Shown: positions 11,336-22,484, counted from the first letter of the stretch. The stretch: 64,000 bases of DNA from Cladorhizidae sp. MBARI D1340-BT2 (GCA_028752905.1 JAQNBH010000009.1:28177312-28241311); one strand, 5' to 3'. Numbers and translations: made by a program. Notes: a model not told the origin generated them from the letters alone.

Positions 11336-12868
11336 GAATTTATCCAATGCTAGGAAACCACAGTTGAAGGCCATTCTAAGGTACCATACCCTGAAAGGGC
11401 TGGTCTTGCTGAAACACGACCAATGTGAAATCCATTTAGAGGAAGGAAACCCACTCCGATTACCCCACAACAGAATTGCCCCCGCAATGAAAAATGATCT
11501 TAAGAAGGAGATAGATGAGCTATTGGCCTTGGGTATACTCATTCCATCCAAAAACCCATGGTCATCCCCTATGGTACTGCCTTGGAAAAAGGTGACTAGG
11601 GATGTAAGACTCTGTATTGACTACAGACAGCTAAATAAAGTCACAATCAATGACCCGTTCCAGATGCCATGCATTGAGGACCTACTGAACCAAGTGGCTA
11701 ATGCTGTCTGGCTTTCCAAGATTGATCTGAACAAGGGATTCTACCTGGTCCTTCTTGGTAGAGCCATCCAAGATAAGACAGCTTTATGCACCCTGTGGGG
11801 GAAATAAACATTTACCCGCATGCCATTTGGTCTCAAAAATGCACCAGCAGCTTTCTAAAGGTGCATGGAAAACACTCTAGATCATTTGAGAGACTGCTGC
11901 ACGACATAATTATATTGATGATATATTAATATTTTCTGCTACTTGGGAGGAACATGTACAACACATTGAAGAAGTGTTGAAAGCATTGGTTGAGGCTGGG
12001 TTGACTACGAACCTAGACAAATGTGTGTGGGGGGCACAGTCACTAGAGTTATCTGGGACACCAAATTGGACATGGCCTTGTAAGTGTGCCAGAAGCTAAA
12101 GTTAAGGCACTCAAGGACTTCCATAGACCTAGGAATCAGAAAGGGTTGAGGGCTATCTTGGGGACCGCCGGTTATTACTGGAAGTTTATACCCGATTTTG
12201 TTAGGTGGCCGGGTCCCCTGTTCTATGCCCTGAAGAAGGGTGCCACCTGTTGCCTGGAATGGAATAAGAGAGAGTCAGATGCATTTAACCATATTGTTTC
12301 TGTTCTATGTGACGACCACCCGCTCATTATTCCCAGAGCTGATGATGAGCTGATTCTCCACACTGATGCCTCGATCCTCGGAATTGGTGCAGTACTCTCA
12401 GTAAAGAGGGAGGAAGAGGAACAACCCATCGCTTACTTCTCTAAGCGAACCACTCTCGCCGAAACAAACTACACTGTTTCCGAACTTGAATGCCTGGCTG
12501 TGGTCAAAGCTGTCGACCACTTTGCTATACATCTAATTGGCCGCCACTTCACTGTCCTCACTGACTACCGGGCTCTGCTAGCTCTACAATGGTCTACTCG
12601 ACTGACAGGCAGACTGATGCGCTGGGCACTGGCCCTACAGGTGTTCCAGTTCGAACTTAAGTACTAGCCAGGCATGTTACATCAGAACGCAGATGGATTG
12701 TCGCGACAATGCTGGCCTGAAGATGAAGCGCTGGTGAGAGTGACTGAGGGAGCTAGGGAAACACTGCTGATTCCGGCGCCTATTAAAGTCTCAAACATGA
12801 GATTAGATCCACACTCCAACGGAGGACCTTCAGCTGGGGGAGGAGGTGTTTCATCTCAGAAAGGGGTG
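11336..12868 (+). pseudogene. Reverse transcriptase-RNase H of element 1
   Basis: RT landmarks in order: IHLEEGNPLRLPHNRI, KKEIDELLALGILIPSKNPW, SSPMVLP, RLCIDYRQLN, LSKIDLNKGFY, MPFGLKNAPAAF, the catalytic YIDD at 11911-11922 and YYWKFIPDF. RNase H follows with LILHTDAS, YTVSELECLAVV, FTVLTDYRAL and HQNADGLSR. Breaks are TAA at about 11805, stops near 11856 and 11907, a frameshift near 12060 and TAG at 12665-12667. No coding remains between the RNase H tail (about 12720) and the 3' LTR apart from a Gly-rich tail. Confidence 0.85.
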
Positions 12869-12869
12869 A

Positions 12870-13240
12870 TGTTGAGGGCAGACTCATAAACATGGACCAT
12901 GGATGACCTTTAGGCATTAACACATAGAGTAGTGAGGGACAAGTTATGTCACACCAAACAGACTTAGATATTATATAGCCTAATGTGTGCCTACCTAGTT
13001 ATAGTATATGGAACTTTGCTGAGTGTATGTAAGAATGTGTCACACCCTGTTTCCAGGATATAGGAAGCCTGACTGACCGAGGTTCAGGAGCTTTGCCTTG
13101 TCCTGTAATTGCAACCTTGTGTCTTCATTAATAATATAAATTCTCTGATTGCAAGATACTGGTGCTATTTACATAAGCATAGCTCTGGTGGCAGCAATTT
13201 ATACCATCACTTGAGGGTTAGACTGGACTAACACTCAACA
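12870..13240 (+). repeat. 3' LTR of element 1
   Basis: 371 bp with the same termini as the 5' LTR and several small indels relative to it, so the insertion is not recent. Confidence 0.9.
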
Positions 13241-13372
13241 GTGTCCATGAGCAGAATGGCAGAGGAATATTCAGCCAGAGCAGCTCATTAAGTGAATCTC
13301 CAATCCTACAAAATATTTCAATATCTGTGAAGACAGATGCTCTTGATGATGGTGGCAACCACCCGGAGTCAG

Positions 13373-13852
13373 CATGACCAGTGTATCCAAGCCACCTGGT
13401 ACTACATGACCAGTGTATCCAAGCCACCTGGTACTACCTGACTAGTGTATCCAAGCCACCTGGTACTACATGACCAGTGTATCCAAGCCACCTGGTTCTA
13501 CATGACCAGTGTATCCAAGCCACCTGGTACTACATCACCAGTTTATCCAAGCCACCTGGTACTACATGACCATTGTATCCAATTGGTACTACATGACCAG
13601 TGTATCCAAGCCACCTGGTACTACATGACCAGTGTATCCAAGCCACCTGGTACTACATGACTAGTATGTCCAAGCCACCTGGTACTACATGACCAGTGTA
13701 TCCAATTGGTACTATATCACCAGTTTATCCAAGCCACCTGGTACTACATGACCAGTGTATCCAACTACATGACCAGTGTATCCAAGCCACCTGGTACTGC
13801 ATGACCAGTGTATCCAAGCCACTTGGTACTACATGACCACCTGGTTACATGA
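13373..13852. repeat. 32-bp minisatellite array, left part
   Basis: About 14 units of catgaccagtgtatccaagc followed by cacctggtacta, with small deletions. The same unit resumes at 20161, exactly on the other side of element 2. The 5-bp duplication of element 2 (catga) is part of this unit. Confidence 0.9.
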
Positions 13853-14040
13853 TGTCAGGGAACTCTATCTCCCTGACTGAGTTCACAACAGCCCGGGATG
13901 AAGCCAAACCAGCAGCTAGTGGTCAAGCCATACACCAGATGTGTGGAAACCATTGTAGCGAGTGTGGGAACAGATGAAGGACTTCACCACCAGACACTAT
14001 AAAGGCTGTGGTCCACCATCCTGAGGAAAGATCTACACAC

Positions 14041-15011
14041 TAGGCCTTGGCACATTATGCTGGCATAAATTTGAGCATAATAGCTCTCCTTTCCACTTGA
14101 GCATAATTGAGCATAATAGCAAAATATTTGGGCATAATGACCCAACAAATGTGCTCAACAAATGTGATTATTACAAAACATAATTATTACAGTTTTAAGA
14201 ATTGTTAAACTCTAGCATTACTCCCACTCAATGTAGTCTTGAAGCGCAGATTGCTGAGATTGTGTAAAATGTCTCTACAAAATTGAAAAAACTGTTTCAA
14301 CTGATGCTGATGATGGCTGAATCAAAATGACTTTGCTGAATCCCTGACTCCACTATGGCAATGTTCCTTTATTATGCTCCCACCATTCCAAAGGGTTCAC
14401 TTCCCTTGCAGTATCATTAGCTGCTGCTAAATAAGATGGTAGTTCTAGCTTCAAATCATTAATGAGATCATCTCCGAAGAAAGGCAATGCCTTCGATGTG
14501 TCTACTGAAGCAGCAGTGACCTTCCCTGGATTGAAAAGGCGAGCACTCTTAAATGCATCCATAATAGGTGTAAAATCCAGAAAAACTTCACTTCAAAGTA
14601 ATGGAAACCCCTTTGTACACAGTTGCCAGCGCAGCTCATCCATACTGCTCCGGCTGCAGTGCAGTAGCAACCTATTTGTAACAGCAGCTGCATTGGGCCA
14701 GTGACGTTCTTGAATTGAAATGCAGCAGTCTCGCCTAGAGCAACAGTATCTGTGTCAGTCTCAGACACTGGTAGTGAAACAGAAGCCATGAACCCCCCCC
14801 CCCCCCCTCGGCCTGTCAGTCTGTGCATATATTTAACTCAGTCAGCTGCCACATGGTAGATCACATGATAAGGTCAAAGGTTAGTTTGCATGAGCATAAT
14901 GGTTATATTGAGAGCATAATGATAAGGACTAGGAAGCATAATAATATGGTTCTCAGAGCATAGGAGCATAGCATAATAGCTCAATTTTTTAGCATAATGT
15001 GCCAAGGCCTA
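14041..15011 (-). mobile_element. Internally deleted hAT transposon inside the 5' LTR of element 2
   Basis: Terminal inverted repeats TAGGCCTTGGCACATTATGC and its complement lie at 14041 and 15011. A perfect 8-bp duplication ctacacac (14033-14040 and 15012-15019) flanks it, the hAT signature. Many copies of gcataat cluster near both ends, resembling subterminal transposase-binding repeats. The interior keeps the last part of a hAT transposase on the minus strand. A C tract lies at about 14793-14807. Confidence 0.9.
14222..14790 (-). pseudogene. hAT transposase C-terminal remnant
   Basis: On the minus strand, MDELRWQLCTKGFPLL, a stop, FLDFTPIMDAFKSARLFNPG and PSYLAAANDTAREVNPLEWW lead into the hAT dimerisation domain, LIQPSSASVETVFSIL, then a stop and QSALQDYIEWE. 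The catalytic N-terminal and central parts are missing. Stops at about 14345, 14275 and 14218 break the frame. ATGGCTTCTGTTTC near 14788 could be the original start, which would imply a large internal deletion between start and C-terminus. Confidence 0.8.
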
Positions 15012-15693
15012 CTACACACCCCTCACCGGATAAGACAAGACATTGGATTGGTCGCCAAGGGTTGGTGCCATGACGACCTGATCTCATCAAACCTAGTAGT
15101 TCGAACAGTATATAAGAAACAGCTAGGGAGTAGTTAGCAGATACCTGAATATTGCCAGAGACTGCTGCAGCCAGCAATTAGGAACTGTTAGATAAGAACC
15201 CTCTGAACCTTTGTTATTGTGGTTGATATTGTGTTGTGTTATCTTGTCATGGCTGGTGTATTTATGTATCTCCTCATTATAATATAACTATCTGTAGTTA
15301 TATTTGGGAATCCAGCAACTCTGTTGAGAGTTGCCGAGTTTGGCTTGTTCTGAGGATTGCCAGTAGGACAGACTGGGAGTCAAAGATCAGGCGTCGCGTG
15401 AAGACCAGGGATCTGCTAAAGTGTCTGTACTGGGAGAAGGCTGGTTTTTCATGACATTGCTGGCAGCGGTGGGATCCATGTTGAAAAAAAGGATCTACGT
15501 TACTATTGTAGCTCCAGCCTGAGTGAGAGGTTGTGATTACATAATTTTTTTGGTTGTGATTAGTGGGAAACAGCCCAGGTCACTTGAGAACCTTGGGGCT
15601 TGTGAAACCAAACCTAACTCTAGGTTATATTTGGTTTTGTGTAACCACTGAGTGCATTTTCCTTCGGGAGTGTGTATTTTTCATTGTATTGTT

Positions 15694-17300
15694 ATGGCTC
15701 TTCCTCTGCGATCTGGATTTAACCGACCCCCTCGAGATAACCTCATTGAGGGCCATGTACCTCCCTTGGAACCAGGCGAATGCAGCGAGGACGATGATCC
15801 AGGGAGCAGCATCGCAAAGGATGGAGACCCTCCTCCACTCAGAGGACAAATGAATCGCTTCATGGGCCAATGGGCAGATATGGAGCAGGCCAGATCACAA
15901 CGCGAAGATGCCAGACGGGCCGAGGACCGACAACATGTCCAGCAGCAACAGCATCAGTGGATCCAGGCCTTGGTGGACCAGAGACACCCTCCACCAGCGG
16001 TAGCTCTACCAGCGGTAGGTACACCCAAACTGACCTTACAAAAATTCGTTGAAGGCACTGATGACATGGGGGCATTCTTCAGCTCATTCGAGGTGACCGC
16101 GCTAGCAAGCAAGTGGCCACGGCGTCCCTGGAGTGTCAATCTACGAAGTGCACTATCCGGCCAAGGCATGTTAGCCGTAACCTCCCTAACTATAGAAGAA
16201 CAAGAAGATTATGATCTAGTATGTCAAACCCACCGATCCCCCTACCAGATTACAACGGAGTCATACCGGAAGAAGTTGTTTGACTTACCCTTCAGTCAAG
16301 ACAAACCTGAAGAGTGGTTCCGAGACAGGAAGCAAGCCTGTTCCCGATGGTTGGCTTCTAGTGGTAAGTCAGCCCAAGAACTTATTTTAATTGAGCTTAC
16401 TTTACAGAAACTTCCAAGGTGGCTAAAGAGCTGTATGCGCCAGATGGGGCCTGGAAGTTATGAAGAACTCAAGGAGGCAGTGCTGAGATGTCTCTGCATC
16501 TCACCAAGAGAGAAGGATGCAGTTCCAAGGACTGAGCAAAAAGGAGGACGAAGAACCGCTCCCCGAGAACCCCGAGACAACAGAGGAGAACCCAGAGACA
16601 ACAGAGGACGTTTCCCCTACCCCAGACTGTCTGAGCAAGGAAGACAACTCCCTGGTAACATTAACCCATGTAACATAAATATTCCTCAAGAGAGAGGGCC
16701 AAGATCAGTTGAATGTTACAGGTGTGGGAAATTAGGTCACATGCAGAGGGATTGTCGTGTCAAAATAGAGAGAGGGAACTGTGCCCTCACTATGAGAAAG
16801 AAATTGCCTGAATGGAATAGAAGAGTGACCATTAACAACCAGTCAGTGATAGCTTTCTTAGACACTGGCTGCACAAAAAGTATTGTGCATCCCCGGTGCG
16901 TAGACCAGAAAGATTATCTTCCCTGGAAAGTAGCATATACTACAGCAAGTTCAGCTTGAACCCATTTCCCAGCAGCCAAGATAACCCTTCAGGTAGACGG
17001 ACATGAGAAGGTAGTATTAGCAGTGGGTGTATCCGAGCACCTTATGTGTGATATGTTGATGGGGCATGATATTCCCTTATTTAAGACATACCTCCGGGAA
17101 GCTCTGGATACAGACGCCGGGAAGAGGGACCTTGTCCATCCTACTCTCCCTACCCCTGAGCTGGGCCTGGCAACCACAAGGATCCAAAGCATGCTTCGGA
17201 CCCTAGAAGAGCAAGCCGAGGCCCGACAACTCGATGAGGATGAGCCCATCATACAACCAGTACTACCTGATGACAATGACAGTGAAATGGATGAGTAAAG
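15694..17300 (+). CDS. gag-protease of element 2 (one internal stop)
   Basis: The frame opens at ATG 15694 and reads without a break to a TGA at 16957-16959, then continues in the same frame to a stop at 17296-17298. The N-terminus is Arg/Asp/Gln-rich and coiled (a QQQQHQW stretch). A gag domain follows (PKLTLQKFVEGTD, RSPYQITTESYRKKLF). The zinc knuckle CYRCGKLGHMQRDC (C-x2-C-x4-H-x4-C) is near 16714-16757. The protease follows with VIAFLDTGCTKSIVH (DTG near 16862) and, after the stop, GVSEHLMCDMLMGHDIPLF, the protease C-terminal part. Only the single TGA separates gag from the end of the protease, so this is the best preserved part of element 2. A GTG codon upstream of the ATG extends the frame but is unlikely to be the start. 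Confidence 0.8.
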
Positions 17301-17301
17301 T

Positions 17302-18495
17302 GTGAGCCTAGCCGAGCCGGAAATACCTCCTACAGACGAGATAGAGACCCCTCCCCCACCAGCACCAGATGAAACAGGAGAGAGCCTAGGCAAGCCAGAA
17401 AAACCTCCAAAGGACGACCTAGTGACTCCCCCATCACCCGAAGCAGCAGAGCCCGGAGACTTGGACACCATCTCCCCGGAAGATTTTCATGAGGAACAGA
17501 AACAAGATCCTACCCTAAGGAGCGCAAGGGAAAAAGTGAACCAAAAAGACAGTGTGTATTTTTGGAAGGATGGGTTATTAGTAAGGAAGCCCTAGCAAGA
17601 ATTAGGAAATAACTTGATTATGGTGCCCAGGCCCAAGGTAATGAGGTTAGCTCACTCCTCTGTAGCAGCAGGTCACTTTGGCAGGGAAAGAACCATCCAG
17701 CTTATCAGAGGTAGGATGGATTGCCCAGGTCTGGCCAGAGATGTGCATGAGCTGTGTCTGTCTTGTCCCATCTGCCAAAAAGCTGTAGGATCTAAGGCAC
17801 CCCTTCATCCATTACCTATTATTGATCAAACCTTACTCGCATAGCTATGGACATATTTGGACCCCTTAACCCTATGCTTCAGTAATAAAATTTTGTAAAA
17901 ATGAGTCCCGTTTTTGTAGGCATGGTTGTTGGCTACTGCTATGCTCAATGGTTAAACTTTTTATATCATCTGAATCAGCAAAGATAGCAGAATCACCTTA
18001 TCCATTGCAATTTAGTTGAATTATATTTTTTTATAATTACTAGAGCACAACACAATATTTTATGTTTTTCAAACTTTTTAATATTTATCTCAAGAACAAC
18101 TAGCCTCACATGTATCATTCTGATACCATCATAACCAGCATTGAATTAGCTTCCAAATGATATGAAATTTAGTTGTAAAGAGAAAAAAATATTGAAAAAA
18201 TATTGAATTGAAATGTTGCTATTTTGTACGATAGTTTCCTAAAAAATTACAATAATTATTCTGTTCTATTTAAAGGTTCTATGATGCAATCAATGCATTA
18301 GGTAATGCACAAACAAAAGGAAAGCAATGCTAGAAACAAGAAAACTGAAGCAGGTAGGTAGATAAATATTATTGAAATATGGTTATTTAAAGTGCGATTT
18401 TTCAATGGTGACTGAAGTAGAGGGTTAAGAACTTCTGGTGGACACAAATACGTACTCATAGCTATGGACTACACTACTAAATGGCCAGCTTAACC
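17302..18495 (+). pseudogene. Linker and integrase remnant of element 2, split by a MITE
   Basis: An acidic, Pro-rich linker (PEIPPTDEIETPPPPAPDE) leads into an integrase N-terminus: FHEEQKQDPTLRSAREKV, YFWKDGLLVRKP, then a stop. The HHCC zinc-binding domain follows: LAHSSVAAGHFGRERTIQLI, then ELCLSCPICQKAVG. The core begins with the segment before TTAA at 17866 (ATAGCTATGGACATATTTGG) and resumes after the MITE at 18429 with TSGGHKYVLIAMDYTTKWP, a standard integrase core start. The rest of the core, including the second Asp and the Glu, is missing; the sequence passes straight into RT at about 18490. Confidence 0.8.
17870..18424. mobile_element. piggyBac-type MITE (TTAA-flanked) in the integrase of element 2
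   Basis: Flanked by TTAA at 17866-17869 and 18425-18428. The termini CCCTATGCTTCAGT and, reversed, CCCTCTACTTCAGT match at 12 of 14 positions. The 555-bp AT-rich interior has no coding capacity. Removing it brings the two parts of the integrase core motif together, which supports the boundaries. Confidence 0.85.
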
Positions 18496-19490
18496 ACCCT
18501 TGACTTAACCAAGGGGTTACTATCAGGTCCCCATGGGGAGTAGTACTAGAGAGAAGACTGCCTTTATTACTCCCTATGGGAAGTATCAATTTATGACTAT
18601 GCCCTTTGGTTTGGTTTCGGCCCCCTCCACCTTTCTAAGGTTAATGGACCACATCTTGTCCGGGCTGGAAACCTTTCCTGCCACATACCTAGATGACATT
18701 GTCATTTATAGTCAGAACTGGAAAGACCATTTACAACATGTGTCAGTAGTTTTAGGCAGAATGAGAGAAGCAGGTCTCGCAATAATACAAGAGAAATGTA
18801 ACTTTGGTGTGAGCCATTGTGAATATTTGGGACATTTAGTGGGTGGGAGGACAAGTTAGACTATTGTCTTGCAAGGTTGAGGCCATTTGTACTTATTCAC
18901 CCCCTCAGACTAAGAAGCAAATGAGAGCCTTTTTAGGATTAGCCGGTTACTACCAAAGGTTTATACCCAACTTCTCCGAAATAGCATCTCCTTTAACAGA
19001 CTTAACCAAAAAGAATCGGAGTAATAAGATTGTGTGGAGTAGTTCTTGTGAAGTAGCTTTCAAATCTCTAAAAGCCGCAATTACTAATCACCATGTATTA
19101 TTATCCCCAATCTGGAAAGACCTTTTATCCTACAGATGGATGCATCAGCTGGGATTTGTACTCAGCCAAATCGGCCTCAAGGGTGACGAGCATCCGGTGG
19201 AATTCAATTCCTGAAAACTTCTACCCAGAGAAAAGAGATATTCCACGATAGAACGGGAAGCTCTTGCCATCGTGGCAGGAATTAAACATTTCAGGGTCTA
19301 ATTGGAGGGAACTACATTTACCATTGAAACTGACCACAACCCCCTGGCTCACCTAGCCAATATCAAAGACAGACATGGCTGACTCACTCGTTGGGTGCTT
19401 GACCTACAAGACTACGATTTCACCATCTCCCACTGGTCGGGTTCCGCCAATGCCAACACCGATGGCCTAAGTCGAGACGGGTCTCGAGCC
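18490..19490 (+). pseudogene. Reverse transcriptase-RNase H of element 2
   Basis: RT starts mid-domain with LTTLDLTKG, then TAFITPYGKYQFMTMPFGL and the catalytic YLDD at 18686-18697, then CEYLGHLVGG. After a frameshift near 18860 the connection domain reads QMRAFLGLAGYYQRFIPNFS. RNase H shows LGFVLSQIGLKGDEHPVEFN, YSTIEREALAIVAGIKHF, FTIETDHNPLAHLA and ANTDGLSRDG, with stops near 19212, 19301 and 19381. The coding region stops just before the 3' LTR, so no integrase follows. Confidence 0.85.
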
Positions 19491-19503
19491 GAGGAAGAGG
19501 GAA

Positions 19504-20160
19504 TGTCAGGAAATTCTATCTCCCTGACTAAGTTCACAACAGCCCGGGATGAAGCCAAACCAGCAGCTGTTGTTGCCAAAGAACATAGTGGTCAAGCCGT
19601 ACACCAGATGTGTGGAAACCATGGTAGCGAGTGTGAGAACAGACGAAGGACCTCACCACCAGACACTATAAAGGATGTAGTCCACCTGCCTGAGGAAAAA
19701 TCTACACACCCCTCACCTGATAAGACAAGCCATTGGATTGGTCGCCAAGGGTTGGTACCATGATGACCTGATGTCATCAAACATAGTAGTAGTTTGAACA
19801 GTATATAAGAAACAGCTAGGGAGTAGTTAGCAGATAGCTTAATATTGCCAGAGACTGCTGCAACCAGCAATTAAGAACTGTTAGATAAGAACCCTCTGAA
19901 CCTTTGTTATTGTGGTTGATATTGTGTTGTGTTATCTTGTCATGGCTGGTGTATTTATGCATCTCATAATTATAATATAACTATCTGTAGTTATATTTGG
20001 GAATCCAGCAATTCTGTTGAGAGTTGCTGAGTTTGGCTTGTTCTGAGGATTGCCAGTAGGACAGACTGGGAATCAAAGATCAGGCATCGCATGAAGACCA
20101 GGGATCTGCTCAGCCAGCTAAAGTGTCCGTACACAGGGAGAAGGTTGGTTTTTCATGACA
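19504..20160 (+). repeat. 3' LTR of element 2
   Basis: 657 bp, uninterrupted, matching the two halves of the 5' LTR. It is preceded by the purine-rich tract gaggaagagggaa and followed by the catga duplication. Confidence 0.9.
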
Positions 20161-20671
20161 CATGACCAGTGTATCCAAGCCACTTGGTACTACATGACCA
20201 GTGTATCCGAGCCACCTGGTACTACATGACCAGCGTATCCAAGCCACCTGGTACTTACTAAATGATCAGTGTATCCAAGCCACTTGGTACTACATGACCA
20301 GTGTATCCAAGCCACTTGGTACTACATGACCAGTGTATCCAAGCTACCTGAGTCTGGTACTACATGACTAGTGTATCCAAGCCACCTGGTACTACATGGC
20401 CAGTGTATCCAAGCCACCTGGTACTACATGACCAGTGTATCCAAGCCACCTTGGTACTACATGACTAGTGTATCCAAGCCACCTGGTACTACATGACCAG
20501 TATATCCAAGCCACCTGGTACTACATGACCAGTGTATCCAATCCACCTGGTACTACATGACCAGTGTATCCAAGCCACCTGGCACTACTTCACTAGTGTA
20601 TCAAAGCCACCTGGTACTACTACATGACCAGTGTATCCAAGCCACCAGGTACTACATGACTAGTGTACCCA
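20161..20671. repeat. 32-bp minisatellite array, right part
   Basis: Continuation of the array at 13373-13852 with the same unit, about 15 imperfect copies. It ends in a degenerate copy before 20680. Confidence 0.9.
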
Positions 20672-20701
20672 CCTGGGACACACAATCATTGCTCTAAATA
20701 A

Positions 20702-21030
20702 AGAACATACATGCAGTATTATTATACGAAGACCCACCATTGCTCCAGTTAATTAACATACAAGCAGTTCATGCATACAGAAGCCACTCATTGGTCCATT
20801 TAACGAACATACATTCAGTACAATTATACGGAGGCATCTCATTGATCCATGTGATGAGCATACATGCAGTATAATAAAGGAGGCCACTTATTGCTGCATG
20901 CAATGAACATACATGCAGTTCATGTATACAAAGCGTATTGTTCGCTCCTTATAATAACACACATGCAGGACAAATATATGTACGCTACTTATTCCTCATG
21001 TGAAGAACATACATGCAGTACTGAGCGAGG
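20702..21030. repeat. Degenerate ~50-bp tandem repeat x6-7
   Basis: Units begin gaacatacatgcagt and contain a variable middle with tatacgaag and ccactcattgctcca. The array starts right after the 32-bp minisatellite. Confidence 0.7.
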
Positions 21031-21059
21031 GATGACGGTTCATCACAAAAGTTATTTAT

Positions 21060-22480
21060 AGTCCACATACAATAGGGCATGAAGTGTTTATTGTGCTAGT
21101 GGACTTTCATTATTGAAAAAACTTTTTGATATGAAGTATTACATAGTGATAACATCAAATGGCATCTTCAACATTTGTTAGTTGGACTAGCAATACTCTA
21201 GGGACAACTTGATCTTTCAGGGTCCCTCTTTTGCCTATTCTTCCAAATGCAGATAATTCACATGTTTTATGCTCCAAGGATTAGCAGCCATTCATTTAGG
21301 CAGCTTGCAAGTCGGTCCATTCCACCAATGGTCTTCTCATATATTGTGTCGGGAGAGAGTCATGTTGTGTAAGGGATTCCTGCAAGATTGACAGGAAGCT
21401 GTTCAACGTAAGGCATTTTTTCTAGGTGGTGGAGAAGAAAGCTGAAGAGAAGATTAGCCTGTGGGATTTTCTAGTGTCCACTTATAAAAATATGTACTTA
21501 GCACGGGAGTTAGGGGGAGGGGTGAAGGGTTTGAAGTGTGAAATATTTGCAGAAGATGACTATTAAAATAATCTCCTAGAAAGACCACTTTGCAATATTC
21601 AGTGATTATCCCTAAAAACAGGTGTCCTTAGTAATGGGGTATAATTTATTGTAAATTGATTTATCGGCTGTATGTGGCTGTTTATAGAGCATAAACACTC
21701 AATGCGAAGCAACTATCTGTTTTGCAACGTGTCGTTATTCAAATTTGCAAACAACACCTTCACCACCAGCCACTCCCTCTCTATTGAGCATTAGATAAAC
21801 CACACCCTCATGATGAACCACATCCTAGATTGTTCCTCCCCCCCCACCCCATCCTCTAGTCGCTTAACCGCACCTACAGATACTCCGATCCATCCTCCAG
21901 TGGCTCAACCAGTGGAATTGAGGGGGGGTTAAGGTGCACAGGAAATCTGTGAGGGAAAACTTGCCTAATTCATGTTCATACAAGAATTTGAAGAATTTGA
22001 AGTAAAATACCCATAACATCATCCCCCTCTCCCTGTGTGCCTGGTGTTATAGAGAATTGTTGCCAGTTTCTCTCTAGCAGAGAGCATAAGGACCCAGCAT
22101 CAGGTTTTCCCCCCTGGGAACATAACATTGCCATTTCTGTTCAAAGAAGAATAGTACAATATATACTATATAGTATGGTGAAGAACAGTCTGAATATGTT
22201 GCTTTTATGTGTATGTACCATATCTATGCTCACAAATCAAGCAATGGTCCTGGTTTATATATGAAAATGCAGCCAGTGCTGTATGTTTTCTGATTGAATT
22301 TTTTAATGTAGTTTTTGGAACTGCAGGTTGGAATGTGAAGTGGATTCCCACACACATGAAACTCATTTTACAGTACATCGCTTAGTCTTGAATAGTTATA
22401 ACAACTCTGATTAATAGAGCTCCACAAACACTACAGATTGAATCCCATTTTTATTAATTTTTAAAATGAACTTATGCTCA
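21060..22480. other. No recognisable gene
   Basis: AT-rich single-copy-looking sequence with stops in all frames. A C-rich run lies at 21838-21851. Confidence 0.4.
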
Positions 22481-22484
22481 TGTG

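Larger units (their letters stand above)
8504..13240 (+). mobile_element. Element 1: degenerate Ty3/gypsy LTR retrotransposon with integrase upstream of RT (Gmr1-like order)
   Basis: Two LTRs (8504-8890 and 12870-13240) both start TGTTGAGGGC and end CTCAACA. They are flanked by a perfect 5-bp duplication, gtgtc (8499-8503 and 13241-13245). The interior reads, in order, gag with a CCHC knuckle, an aspartic protease with DTG, integrase N- and C-terminal parts, reverse transcriptase with YIDD, and RNase H. RNase H ends only ~150 bp before the 3' LTR, so there is no room for integrase in the usual gypsy position. Multiple stops and frameshifts, and loss of the integrase core, make it non-autonomous. 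A purine-rich tract at 12858-12869 is the likely polypurine tract. Confidence 0.9.
13853..15456 (+). repeat. 5' LTR of element 2, interrupted by a hAT element
   Basis: Without the 971-bp insertion and its 8-bp duplication it is about 625 bp, against 657 bp for the 3' LTR. The difference includes a ~20-bp block missing near 13918. A TATA-like tataaga lies near 15113. After the LTR, tggcagcggtggga is the likely primer-binding region (tRNA not identified). Confidence 0.88.
13853..20160 (+). mobile_element. Element 2: nested Ty3/gypsy LTR retrotransposon with Gmr1-like domain order
   Basis: LTRs at 13853-15456 and 19504-20160 begin TGTCAGG and end TTTTTCATGACA, with a 5-bp duplication catga on both sides (13848-13852 and 20161-20165). 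The interior order is gag with CCHC, protease, acidic Pro-rich linker, integrase zinc-binding domain and start of the core, RT with YLDD, then RNase H. RNase H runs directly into a polypurine tract (19491-19503) and the 3' LTR. Integrase therefore lies before RT. The element was later hit by a hAT element (in the 5' LTR) and a piggyBac-type MITE (in integrase), and has lost the junction between the integrase core and the RT fingers. Confidence 0.9.

Noticed and set aside
13373..13852. Regular 32-bp repeats that might suggest a CRISPR array
   Set aside because: Units are contiguous, with no unique spacers, in a eukaryotic context. It is a minisatellite.
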